Assembly: GCA_000231825.2 (NCBI GenBank)
Contig: JH720329.1
Location: 748,878 to 812,877 of the forward strand
Direction: 5' to 3'
Source: Tetrahymena elliotti 4EA
Lineage: Eukaryota; Ciliophora; Oligohymenophorea; Hymenostomatida; Tetrahymenidae
Length of the DNA: 64,000 bases
Part shown: positions 33,806-44,937 of the stretch, piece by piece
Layout of the letters: each line of letters begins with the position of its first letter
Position numbering within the stretch: position 1 is the stretch's first letter
Translations under genes and position numbers: made by a program
Notes under the pieces: generated by a model
What the model was told of the DNA's origin: nothing
What the model saw: only the letters and a program-made list of their open reading frames with translations
Databases searched by the model: none

Positions 33806-36800
33806 ATGAATACAGACCACTAAATCAAGCAATTAAAGGAAGCAGTCAGGTCAAGCGAAATGATGATTATGGAGTAATCCAAAATCATCGTGACCCTGAA
33901 TATCGAGCAAGATGAGCTTCATAAGAAATTAGAGGCTACAAGAGCCGAAAGTGGTCTTAAACTTGAGGTATTTTTCTTTTGAATTTCTTATCTGATTTCT
34001 AAATTTTGCGCATTTTTAGAAATACCAAACAAGTTAAAGAGAATTTGAACTAAAAATTAAAAAAAGATTTTATTTCTAACAAATTTTACATGAAAAAAAT
34101 ATTATTTTAATGTAATTTTAGGAGATAAACAAAATCTGTGCAGAATAAATAGCTGAAAAAAACCAAGAGATTAGCATATTACAAGAGAAAAACAAAGAAT
34201 TATTGATGTTAACTTAAGTAATATTTTATATTAAATTACTAAAATCACATCTTATGAAGCTCATAATTTAGAAGGAAAAAAGCAATTTTTCTTTCATTGA
34301 ATGGCAAAACAAATCAACATGGAAAGAGATATTAAAGAATAAACTAATAAGATTTTTAATAAATATAGGAATTAGAGTAAAAGAATACTGATCTGGATAA
34401 GGAGTATCAAAAGTAAATTAATGATTTAGAAAGGTAGCTAATTGATGCTAAGCTCTAGTTAGCCCAATAAAGTTGTGATTTCGAAGTAATTAATGTTTCA
34501 AAACTTAAAATTTAGCATTAACATCAATAAATCTAGTATGATTTATTGTATAAATTGCCATTTTTAACAAGGAGATAAGATATTATATTCTATTGCATAA
34601 TTATTAATGGCCATAGAAAAAAATAACTTTATTGATGAAGATTGAAAAAGAAATAGATCAAGAGGTTTTTTTTAATGTAAATTTAGGAAACAAGAAGAGA
34701 TATGATACAACTTAAGAGATAATTGCAAGAATTAAGCAGCGAAAGTGATAAAACATCAAATTCTCCCAGTTAAAGCTTGATCATAAGTGATGGATTAGAC
34801 TTTTCAACTTCCTAAATAATTTTGAATGAAAAGTCAATGCTGAGAGATATAGATATTTCATTCAAGAATAGCGCAATATAAAAGAACAAAGAATTTCTTA
34901 AAAATCTTAACGCTCCTCCCGACTTGAGTAACTAAATAACTTAATAATAGCTAATTAATTTCAATTAAGCTTATTTTTGTGATAAATATTTGCTTATTGA
35001 CTGATTGATTAATTTTCAATCACAATTTCAAAATATTTATTTAACAGACACATTTAAAATACTTAGATAAAAATGACAGCATCGATTTTTTCAGTCCAGA
35101 ATAATGCAATCTAAGAGTTTTAATTAACCCTGAATATGACTCTTTCCCTGTCATTGAAAAAAATGGTTCTATTGAAATTGATTTTATTCCATCTCCTATA
35201 AAAAACCCCCATTCTAGCTAAGAGATCCCAATTATTTAATAAGCTATCTCATTTACTCCGCAAAAATCAGTTTCTTTTGAAAGATAATAAGAGTATATCT
35301 TGGGTGTTAGCAAGATTAACAAAATTTTAGTCACACAACATTAGCCATAAATAATTCTCATAAACGAAAAAGAAAAAGAGCAGATTTAAAAAGCTCTTGA
35401 AGAAAGCTCAACAAATATGTCTCTATTAAAAACATACAATAACGATTTAAATCCAATTTTGGACACCACCTTCCTCTACTCCTCTGTTAAATCAGAAATG
35501 ATCTAACAAAAAATGATGAATTTACTCCGCAAAAATCCTTGCCCCCAAAATCTTAGAAAGCGCATTTGGCCCTATGTAATTTATTTATTTATTTACATTA
35601 AGTGCTTACAAAAAATACTAGCAATAAGAGGATAATTGAATGACCTAAATATAAAAAATTTATAAAAACTTTCAAATAAAGGAATAGATAGATTAGATTA
35701 TTATTTTGATGAAATTTTAAATATTTGAAAGAGAATGTTAATTGTAATTAAATAAATTAATAGTTGATAGGAAATAAGCTCAGAATCAATAAAAAGCTTT
35801 ATAAAAATTTAGAGATTCATATGCAAAATAACTCAGTATGTTAAAAGACAGCAAATTTAATAAGTATTTATTTAAATTAGGGTTTTTAGCAAAAAATATT
35901 TTAAAAATAAAATTTATAAATAAAGGAGAAGATATGCATAGAACTTACCCTAATTTTTCGTTATTTGACAAAGGCTCTTAAATTAACGAAACATTATAAA
36001 CAATCCTAGAACAATTTAATGTAAATTTTTACTATTTTAATTCAAATCGCATGATAAAATTTACTAAAAAAACAAAAAACATTAAAAAAGATAAGAGGCG
36101 ATGAATGCGATTTAAATTGACATTGATAATTTTGAATTTAATTAAAATTTTTTATATTTTATAGCATTTTAGACCTGATATTGGATACGTATAGGGTATG
36201 GCATATCCTGCTGCCATTTTTTTCTTATATCTAGGAGATTCCTATATGACATTTAAATATTTTAGCAATCTAATTGCTGGAAGCGAGTTTATTTCCAATC
36301 TTTATAAATTCAAAATAGATAAAATCAAAATCTATGTTAAAACATTTGAATTTTTCTTAAGTCAGAAATACCCTAACTGTCTTAAGCATCTTTAAAAGCT
36401 TCACATATAATCTGATATATTCCTTATAGAATGGTTCTACACTCTCTATTGCAGAGCCTTCTCCTTTTCAACAATTGCGTAAGATTTTAAACTTGAACTT
36501 TATAAATTCTCATTTAATTTAATATTCAAATTTTAAAAAGAATATATTAAATTAATTTATTATTTTAAAAATTATGAAATTTTTCCATTCATAATTTAAT
36601 CAAAATTATTTTATTTCTTAAAAAATTAAAAATATAACAAAAAAATCAACTCGTTACTCATGAAATAAAATTCAATAAGGTATTTCTAAAGAATTTTAAA
36701 TTAAATCCATTTGTTGGAAATGAATGCTTGTTTTTAAGAAATCAAAGAAATCAAATAATAAAATATTTGATCCATTACTTGAAGATAAATATCAAAAAAA

Positions 36801-37573
36801 ATAAAGAATTTAAAAGATTGACAAATGAATGATTAAATTATATTTTAATATCAAACAGAAAAATATGGGATCTTATGCTCACTCAAGGAGAAGTGATATT
36901 TTATAAAGTAGGTATTTCTATTTTTGGATGTATTGAAAGAGATTTACTGGATAAAGATTTCGATGACTCTTTGTTTTTAATAAGAAACTGTACTAATAAA
37001 ATAGATCCTGATTCTTTAATTAAAATGGTTTATTCTTTAAAGTTAACTACTGAAAATCTCTTTAAAAAATACTAAAAGATTATAGAAGAAAATAGTATTA
37101 TTGAAAAGTCTTAAAAGAAGATTTAGGAACCTACTTTATAGCAAAATACTTCTGTTACTTCTTCAACTTCAACTTAAAACTCATCTAATTATAATCCTAT
37201 TAATTTAAGCTCTAATATTAGCACAAACAGCAGCTAAGGAATGAAAAATTCAGGAATTAAAAGTGAAAACTTGCAAGATAATTTTTTGAAAACTCCAAAC
37301 CTTGAAACAATTGATGAACTAAACTCATCTACCCACAGCACTGCTTTGAAAACATGCTAATCAAATGAAGAAAAACAAGAAGATTGCATCACCACTTTCA
37401 TTTAATATGAATAAGTAGACTCTGACACAAATAAAGAAAATGTTAATAGCAATTATATTTTTGGAGCTGAAAATATTGCCATACCATTTTCTAAAAGCAC
37501 TGAAAATAATATATAGAATTTTAGTGAATAACTCAGCTAATAACAAAGCTTACAAGAAATTGTTTAAAATTGA
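33806..37573 (+). CDS. TBC-domain Rab GTPase-activating protein with coiled-coil N-terminus
   Basis: Starts MNTDHQIKQLKEAVRSSEMM; exon 1 (33806-33967) and the next exons are coiled-coil-like (ELHKKLEATRAE, EFELKIKKRF, NDLERQLIDAKLQL). A Ser-rich middle part leads to the TBC domain: RKRIWPYLIGNKLRINK, KLYKNLEIHM, EDMHRTYPNFSLFDKG (arginine finger in DxxR), FRPDIGYVQGMAYPAA (glutamine finger in YxQG), IEWFYTLYCRAF, WDLMLTQGEVIFYKVGISIF. Both catalytic fingers are present, so it should speed GTP hydrolysis on a Rab in membrane traffic. The C-terminus (about 190 residues) is Ser/Gln/Asn-rich and ends QEIVQN, TGA 37571-37573. At least six introns; that at 35576-35760 and the 26-nt one near 35864 are clearest. 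Exon borders between 34230 and 34680 are approximate. Confidence 0.8.
36041..36116 (+). repeat. Inverted repeat inside a TBC-gene intron
   Basis: TTCAAATCGCAT (36041) and ATGCGATTTAAA (36105) can pair 11 of 12 bases with a 52-base loop, inside the intron 36021-36174. It would bring the splice sites closer; whether it matters is unknown. Confidence 0.5.
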
Positions 37574-38893
37574 AAATAATTCCTTAAAATCATCTCATCA
37601 CTCAATAGAAAAATTAAATATAATTTAACAAAAATAAGTATAATACTAGCAAACAAGCTATTTAATTTACTTAAATTAACATTTCATCTCCTAAAATCTC
37701 ATATTAATTAATTTAAAATTTAGTAAAAAACGGTAAATTTAAAATTAAATAATAAAAATATTAAATTTAATTCAATTGAACTTCTTATTTATAATAACAA
37801 CTAAATTATTGTCTAAAAACAACTTGCCAACAATATATATTAATAATGTCAGCAGTAAACCTTATATTCTTTATGTAGAAATTAATTTATTAAAATAAAA
37901 GTTTCAAAAAATACAAATCATCTCACTTTATTCTCAAAATCATATTAATTTCACTTAATTCCTTTAAATTATTTCTTTTTTTAATGTTTTGCTGCTAAAA
38001 TTTGGCCATTATAAAAAATTTGATCTTTATTATGTTGTAGGTTTTTCTGCCACTAAAGATTTATCATCTTGAGTTTTTTATTGCTTTGTTCTTTCTAATT
38101 TCACTTATGTCATAAATTTTCAATAAAATCATACAAATTATTAAATAAATTCTAAAGCAACATAAAAAAATAAAATAAAATAAAATAAGAAATAATTTTT
38201 AAAACTTTGAGCTTAAATAATTAATTGAACTCATTTATTAATTATATCCAAAATGGAATACCTCTTAGAATAAAAATAAATTCCAAATTTTTTTTGAAGT
38301 AAAATGATGAAAATTCCTTTAAATTTTTTAACAATAAAAAATAAAAGAAACCAATCAATTAATTAAATTAGAGTTGTTGAATTATTTAGAGAGATTTTAA
38401 TGAAAAATTAAAATTATTATTGAAATTAAATTTATACTATTTGATAGGATTTTGTTTGTACACACAGATGAATTGTAAATCATATTAGCTCGTGGCTATT
38501 ATTAATAAATTATTAGCTATGTATTATTGATCAATTCCAGCTGGAATAATAAAGAAAAGGAGAGAGCTATGGAGCTATGCTTATAGATTGAGATAGAATT
38601 TAATATATGTTTAATGAACCAAACTTAAATGAATACAAATAAAATAATCGGTTCGACAATAATAAAATAATTTATAAAATAAATCTATGTGAATAATTAA
38701 TTTGATCTATAGTATATTTATATTGTTTATCTATTTGTTTATTTAGTATATTGTTTGCATTAATGGAGGAACTAATTGATCCTTAGTTTGTTTGTTTATT
38801 TGTTTGTTTGAATGTTTACTCCATTTTTATATTACAAATAATAATATTTTTATATTAATAATATATTAGCTAACTTCAAAACTCATTTAGTTT
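37574..38893. other. Intergenic between convergent genes, A+T rich
   Basis: Between the 3' ends of the TBC gene (+) and the PABPN1-like gene (-). Simple T/G-rich runs (TTTGTTTGTTTG near 38785) but no gene. Confidence 0.4.
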
Positions 38894-40013
38894 TCAATGA
38901 GGATTGAATTTCTTTTTGTAATAACCAGCTCCACCAAACATGAATCCCTTCATTAAGCTATTTTTCACTATTTGATAAACAATATACATTATTATATTAA
39001 ACTTCAATTAATAAATTACTGAAGGGGAATGATTTATTAAATCCATTTGGCTTAAAACTTTTCTTCTTGAAACCGTGTTGATTTGTTCTTTTTGGTAAAA
39101 CCTTTTAAATAAAAAATAAAACATATAAATGAATTTATATAATGAAAATTAACAGAATAGAATGAATGAAATTTTTGTATTGAATATTTTTTCTATGAAT
39201 GGATTATTTTTTCTGTCTGTGGAAGATTTAATGCTATTTTATAATTTACCTTGATTGCTCTACCTCTATGAATAGAATCACTCAAAGCCTTTGCGAGCTC
39301 AACTGAATTTTTATCAACAAATTGGATATATGCAAATCTAATTAATTTTAAAAATATTAATTTAAAAAAAGGCCAAACAGCTACAAGTTCTTTGTTTCTT
39401 TGTTTGTTTTTCTTCATTTAAACAAATAAACATATTTTTTTGATTAATTTTTAAGTTTCTTGTTTGTTAGTTTACCCCTTTCCTTAGCCTTATCTGGTTT
39501 GAGGGATTGTTATTTTTTCTATTTCTCCACAGTCTTTAAAGATATCCATTAGTTCTTCTTTTGTTGTATTATACTCCACATTTTAAACAAAGACAGATCT
39601 TTTATCCTCTTCTTTTTACTAAAGTATTTCATCTATTTCGTTATTAAATAATAGATTAATTCTAAATTGAAGTCCATCTTTATTTCAAGCATAATTTATT
39701 TGTATTTAAATCATTCATTTTAAATATTTGTTGACTCAAAATTAATTATTTGCAAAATCTCATTAAAAATCCATCATTTTTCCTATCAAAGATTAAGAGA
39801 ATTTGATATATCATTCGAATAGCTCTGAAATTATTTGTTTGAAATATTTTTAATAATGTAATTAGTACCATTTTTTTCTTTACTATCTGAAGCATCATTA
39901 TTAGCTACCCCTTCTTCTTCGCCTTCCTCTTCTTGCTATTGATCTACATCATCACCTTGGAAATCGTCTAAAAGATCCTAATCTTCGTTTCTATCCTATT
40001 CCTTTTCTGACAT
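38894..40013 (-). CDS. Nuclear poly(A)-binding protein of the PABPN1/Pab2 type
   Basis: Starts MSEKEQDRNEDQDLLDDF. The architecture is that of PABPN1: an acidic N-terminus (QQQEEEGEEEG), a short coiled segment (NEIDEILQQKEEDK), one RRM with RNP2 RSVFVQNVEY and, across an intron, RNP1-side FAYIQFVDKNSVELAKAL and HRGRAIKV, then the family's hallmark VLPKRTNQHGFKKKSFK and a basic, Gly/Phe/Tyr C-terminus. With an intron after FPF the end reads MFGGAGYYKKKFNPH, stop TGA 38894-38896; without it the frame ends at 38883. PABPN1 coats nascent poly(A) tails in the nucleus and stimulates poly(A) polymerase. Length (about 210 aa) is normal for compact Pab2 proteins. Confidence 0.85.
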
Positions 40014-40703
40014 TTCTACTAAATAATCTAAAATTAATGATTTTTGTATTTATTCTTAGTTATTAAATAATAAGGAGTTAATTTTTTATTTTATAATTTG
40101 TTTTTATGGCTATATCAAACTATTGCAACAAATCAATTAATCAATCAATAAAGAAATAAATTAATTAATAAACAAGCAATTTCATTAAAGATAAATTCTT
40201 ATTATTATATTAATTCTTTGATTTTGAAGCCGTCTATTATTAGGTAATGTTAAATATCAATTCATTATATGGGAAAGCATAATTTAAATTAAACATATAA
40301 ATTTCTATTTAAAATTACTTTGTAAATTTATTTTATATAAATATAATATTCAACTTCATTTTAAATTAAGTATTTATTTTTGTCTATCTGCTTTTTACAC
40401 ATTTTATAATGTAATTAAATTTTTATAGTAAAATTAAAAAATTAAAGATAAAGTTCTTTGAATGTATTATATAATAAAAAAGATAGTTTTTAAATAAAAA
40501 ATTTTTTAATTTATTTTAATGATAATGCATTTTAATTTTTGATGTTGAAACTTATTAATTAAAATACTGATTTTATGTTTGTGGACTATAATTTTATATA
40601 GAATTTAAGAATTAGCTAATTAATTAATTATTATTATTATTTAGATCACTTTACTTATTTCATTTTGTTAACATTTATTGTAAAACGTGAATAAATTATA
40701 TCC
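40014..40703. other. Divergent promoter region, A+T rich
   Basis: Lies between the starts of the PABPN1-like gene (-) and the LRR gene (+), so it probably carries both promoters. No motif recognised. Confidence 0.35.
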
Positions 40704-41761
40704 ATGAAGCGTATTTTTGAAGAAGATAAGAACCTTTAATAGAAAAAAAATCTAGAAATTTAGATAGCAAAAGCTAAAAAACTGTAAGTTTTGTATTTGA
40801 CAAATTATTAGTTTAGCAAAATTCCTTAGTAGGTAAATTATTATTTAATTTGCAAATTTGTGTTTTTCATTTTAATTCACAAGTATTTAAAATGAAAATA
40901 GGCTTTAGATATGACAAATCTCAAAATCCTTGATTTAGGATTCAATGATATTGAAGAATTACCTCTCGCGATAAAGAATTTTACAAAGCTTGAGCAACTT
41001 CATTTAAATAACAACCCTTTATAATATATTCCTATTGAAATTAAGGAATGTAAAAATCTCCAAATTTTAAATCTTGCAAATACATATGTCAAATATCTGC
41101 CTAGAGAATTCGCTTTGCTTAAAAAAATATTCTAAATTGATTTAACTGGTTGTCCTTTATAAGGAAATCTTAAATTCTACTATGAAAAGGGTATAGTTAG
41201 TCTTTTCTAATATCTTTAAAGAAAATATGATAGAGCTATTTATAGAGTAAATTTTATATTAAAAATAATTAGGAATAATTTTAATTACAAAAATGTGTTC
41301 ATATTTTAGTTTGTTTATTATTAATTAAAACTACAATTAGAATGATATAAATTTTATTTTTAATAGGAATTAATGGTAAAGAAGCTTAAAGAATGGGTAT
41401 ATATGGGGAATACAGTTGAAGAAATATAAGAAGTAACTTATTATATTTATTATAAACATACTCACTCACTTAATAAATATATTATTAGGTAATGTAGCAA
41501 GTCATGGATGAATTTAAAGATGTTGACACAACAGCATTGAAGAGATTATATAGAAACTTATAAAATATTTTCAATATGAAGTTAGAAGATGTTAGAGCTT
41601 CAGAAATTCGTAATAGACTTTTTACTACATTAGTTAAAAACTCAACAACCTAAATGTAGTAATCACAGATTACAATAGGTTAAACCTTACCTATAAACTA
41701 TCAAGAAATGTAAAATACTGTAATTAGCTAAGTAGTTGAGAATGACTCCAAAGTTAATTGA
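40704..41761 (+). CDS. Leucine-rich-repeat protein, classical 23-residue repeats
   Basis: Starts MKRIFEEDKNLQQKKNLEIQ. A short first exon (to about 40791) is followed by a main exon with classical LRRs: NLKILDLGFNDIEELPLAI, KLEQLHLNNNPLQYIP, NLQILNLANTYVKYLP and IDLTGCPL, then two shorter exons (KKLKEWVYMGNTVEEIQE) and a C-terminal part with DEFKDVDTTALKRLYRNL, ending VVENDSKVN at TGA 41759-41761. These are the typical xxLxxLxLxxN repeats with LP turns, unlike the 30-residue exon-encoded repeats of the two large LRR genes here. Likely an adaptor for protein-protein contacts; partner unknown. Confidence 0.75.
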
Positions 41762-42764
41762 TCTATGCTATTGGGGATAAAGAAAGAAAGATATTATTGA
41801 TGTTATATAATTATACAGATAAATATTTAGTTTAAAAAGCTAAAATAACATAAATTTATTTATTTTTTAAGATCAATATAAATCTATTGATTATTTGATT
41901 TGCAAATTTAATTTTTTATTATTTTTTTAAAGTCTTTCATGTTGTAATCATAGTGAATGCTTAAAATAAAATAATATATTACAATAAAAACTTTTTTATG
42001 AATAAAGTAAGATACAATTGACAATTGATGTTATCATTATTAAGACATTAAAGAATTTATAATAATAATATTTTTTTCTAAATTTAATTAAATATCATTT
42101 ATCATTCGTAGCAATCGTTAAAAAAAATTATTTATTTTATGTATCAAATATGCCAATCAATTGCTCTCTATAAAAAAAAACACAAAAAAACTAAAGCTTA
42201 TTATCATTACAAAATAATTTATCATAAACATAATTGTTTTTATACCTCATTTCCTTCCTTTGGTGCTTGTTTTTGAAAATAAAAAACAATTAAAAGAAGT
42301 AGTAATTGAAGCAAAATTATTTTATCATAAACTTATTTTTGTAAATGTAAAATTAATGGAATAAATAATATTAAACTCAACTTATTTTAATTTTATACTT
42401 GATACTTTATTATGATGAAGATTAAATTCTAAAATTTGTAATACCTTATTATAAATACTTTATTTTATAGACAAAAAGAAATTAAAGAGAATTTATATTT
42501 TCATATCTGCTTTATAATTTCATTTTATAGCTCAACTCTTCAAGATTGATTCAGATATTTTTTAGTGAATACACTGTTTAAGCAAAATCTCTAGATAATT
42601 ATCTTTATTGATTTTGATATTTTAATAAAAGTCTATTTTCAAATAATTTAATAAACTTTTAAAATATAATTTAGTTTCTTTATTTATTCAGAGTTTTTTT
42701 TTTAATTGCCATTTTAATAATTCCAAATAAATTTATTTTTCTTTTAAATTTTATAGTTTTTCAT
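41762..42764. other. Intergenic with an LRR-gene relic
   Basis: A+T rich. The relic at 42240-42480 is annotated separately; nothing else is seen. Confidence 0.4.
42240..42480 (+). pseudogene. Decayed fragment resembling the 2-4.2 kb LRR gene
   Basis: CCTCATTTCCTTCCTTTGG followed by TGCTTGTTTTTGAAAA matches 3676-3710 of the LRR gene (CCTCATTTCCTTTCTTAGG, then CACTTGCTTTTTGAAAA). About 190 bp on, TCTAAAATTTGTAATACC resembles the exon at 4041-4058 (GCTAAAATTTGAATAACC). No reading frame is kept. Confidence 0.5.
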
Positions 42765-43913
42765 TCATTTATAATTAGTGGATCTTAAAGATGAATTAAT
42801 AGATGAGAGCTCTTGGATGCAATTTTAAATATCAAATTTAGCTCTACTGTTAATTTTATATTTTAACAATTAATAGGGAGACTTCATCATTCTCATATTT
42901 GAGGGCATAAAGCTATCATAAAAATAAATTTTTTGCCTATCTAGACTATCTCTACTATAGTTTTTATATGGATCTTTGGAACCTCCATGAGAAAAATCTT
43001 TTTAGTGATTAATATTTATTCCTTACTTTATTAAATTGTAGTCTCGTTTAGCTTTTTCATAAAGATTTTCCTTTTTTTTAAGAATTTCAAGAAGTGATTT
43101 ATCTTTAAGGTCTTTATTTTTTATATTAGTTGATTCTTATATTTCAAACATTTCATGCTTTTAAGTTGTGCTATTTTATTAGGACTCTTCGAAGAAATCA
43201 TTTTAATTGATTTTTGTTTTAATGATGCTAGACTCTCCTGCTGGATGAGGAAAAGGAGGTTTCTTATTTATTTGTGTATTTTTAATAATATTCTAATCAG
43301 AATCATTAATATATTTTTATAAATTCCTTTAAACTTCTTAAGAACTTCCTGAATCTAAAAAGTTCTATTTATCAAATAGCTAATTTATTTGAAGTAGATT
43401 AGTATTAAGCTACTCTTGTTTTTTAAGATATGTTTAGTTAAAACTGTTACTATTTGAATGTATTGAATTTAATGAGATTTTATATGGATCAATAGATTTT
43501 AAGTTGCTCTAAATCTCTTCTACTTTACTTAAAAACTATTCTTTTAAGAAATTAAGTTCATCTTAATTCTATTTTAGAATCTTTTGCTAGTTTGTTTAAC
43601 TGAAATGTTCCGTCTTAGGATGATATCTTAAATTGTTGCTGTGCTAATTTTAGTTTTAAAGTGAAGAATTCAGTTATTCTGAATGTAATTATCTTTATTG
43701 TTGCTCTTGTTTTATGAAATCATGGGTTTGGACATCACAACTAGCTATTCTTTTACTTCTGCCTTGATTATGATTGCTGACTTGTAAGTCTTAAGGCGAA
43801 AGGACTTTCTAATCACCTTCAATATCCTCGTTATCAAAAAAGTGAGAGTATTTCTCTTTTAATTTGTTAGTTTGATAATTGCTGCTTGAAGAATTAAGTG
43901 AGTTGCTTCTCAT
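42765..43913 (-). CDS. Uncharacterised hydrophilic protein, 382 aa
   Basis: Intronless ciliate-code ORF starting MRSNSLNSSSSNYQTNKLK and ending SINSSLRSTNYK at TGA 42765-42767. Rich in Ser, Asn, Gln and Lys, with short helices that may form coiled coils (QNQDELNFLKEQFLSKVEEI; LLEILKKKENLYEKAKRD). No membrane segment, signal peptide or known domain. Codon use (TAA/TAG for Gln throughout) is like the neighbouring genes. The unbroken 1,149-nt frame is strong evidence for a gene; function unknown. Confidence 0.6.
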
Positions 43914-44937
43914 TTTATGGTTAAAATAATCAATTAATTACAAATCTCTTAAATTCCAAAAATATCTAAATAATCAATCAAATATTTTTTGATTGATTTC
44001 AAACGGTTTGATTTCAAAATAATTTAAACATAAAAATTCAATCATTAAATGAATGAATAATAATAATAAATATAAAATATTTAGTATTTTTAAACATAAT
44101 ACAATTAATGGGAATAAAAACAAACTTAATTTTTTGGCAATTAATTTAAATTAACTTCACAAAATGTATTAAGCAAATAAAAAGTTTATCTAATACATAA
44201 TAGTAAACAACTATTTTTGCTTAAGATCTAAACTAGATAATTAATAAAGAGCCCAATTCAAGTAAAAAATTATAATATATTTTTAGATCCTTTATAAAAT
44301 AAAGAGTCAATTATTTAATTAAAAATGAATTATACAAATTATTCAATTTTTTAAAATAAATATCTCGAAAAAAAACAATTAGACCTTAATTCTAGCTTTA
44401 AATTGCAATTATTTACAAAAATAATTTGAAAATCTTCTTTAACAAATGTTCAAAATCATCTTAATTTAAATATTTTTTTTTATTTGTATGTAATATTTGT
44501 TTCAAATTTTAAAGAATAGTTTAACTAATCTTTTTGATTTTTTCAATTTTTTTTCAAATACTATTTTAGGAGTTAGCTTTCTCCTAAAAACCATATCATT
44601 CCTTCTATAAAATAAAAAAAATTGTTAATAAAAAAATATTTAAAGAATGAAAAAAAGAAAAGATTGTGAATTAAATTTGTAAAATAAAAAATACAATTTA
44701 AAGAGTCAAAATCAAATAAACCCAAATAATTGGATTTATAATTAATGCCTTTATTTATCCATAAAGGCACAATAAATATTGACACTATTTGATCAAATGT
44801 ATAGCATTTTGTTTTGTGCTTTATTGATAAATACACCAATAATGCTCAGAGATTTTTCATTTTATTAAGAAAATAAACTTATTCATATTGATGAGAGTTG
44901 TTCATAATTTGATTTTAATTTTAATTACAGTATTTCC
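43914..44937. other. Intergenic with LRR exon relics
   Basis: Between the divergent-side flank of the 382-aa gene and the 3' end of the LRR array. The minus-strand standard-code ORF at 44573-44839 is hydrophobic and A+T driven; I do not support it as a gene. Confidence 0.35.
44225..44410 (-). pseudogene. LRR exon relics downstream of the LRR array
   Basis: Matches 47670-47830 inside the array: CCCAATTCAAGT, AGATCCTTTATAAAATAAAG (AGATCTATTTTATAAAATAAAG in the array), GAGTCAATTAT, and ACCTTAATTCTAGCTTTAAATT near the end. So an exon-intron-exon unit was copied beyond the present 3' end and has decayed. Confidence 0.55.

Noticed and set aside
44573..44839. Minus-strand 88-aa hydrophobic ORF
   Set aside because: Downstream of the LRR stop, Phe/Ile/Asn composition expected from A+T-rich DNA, no partner exon.
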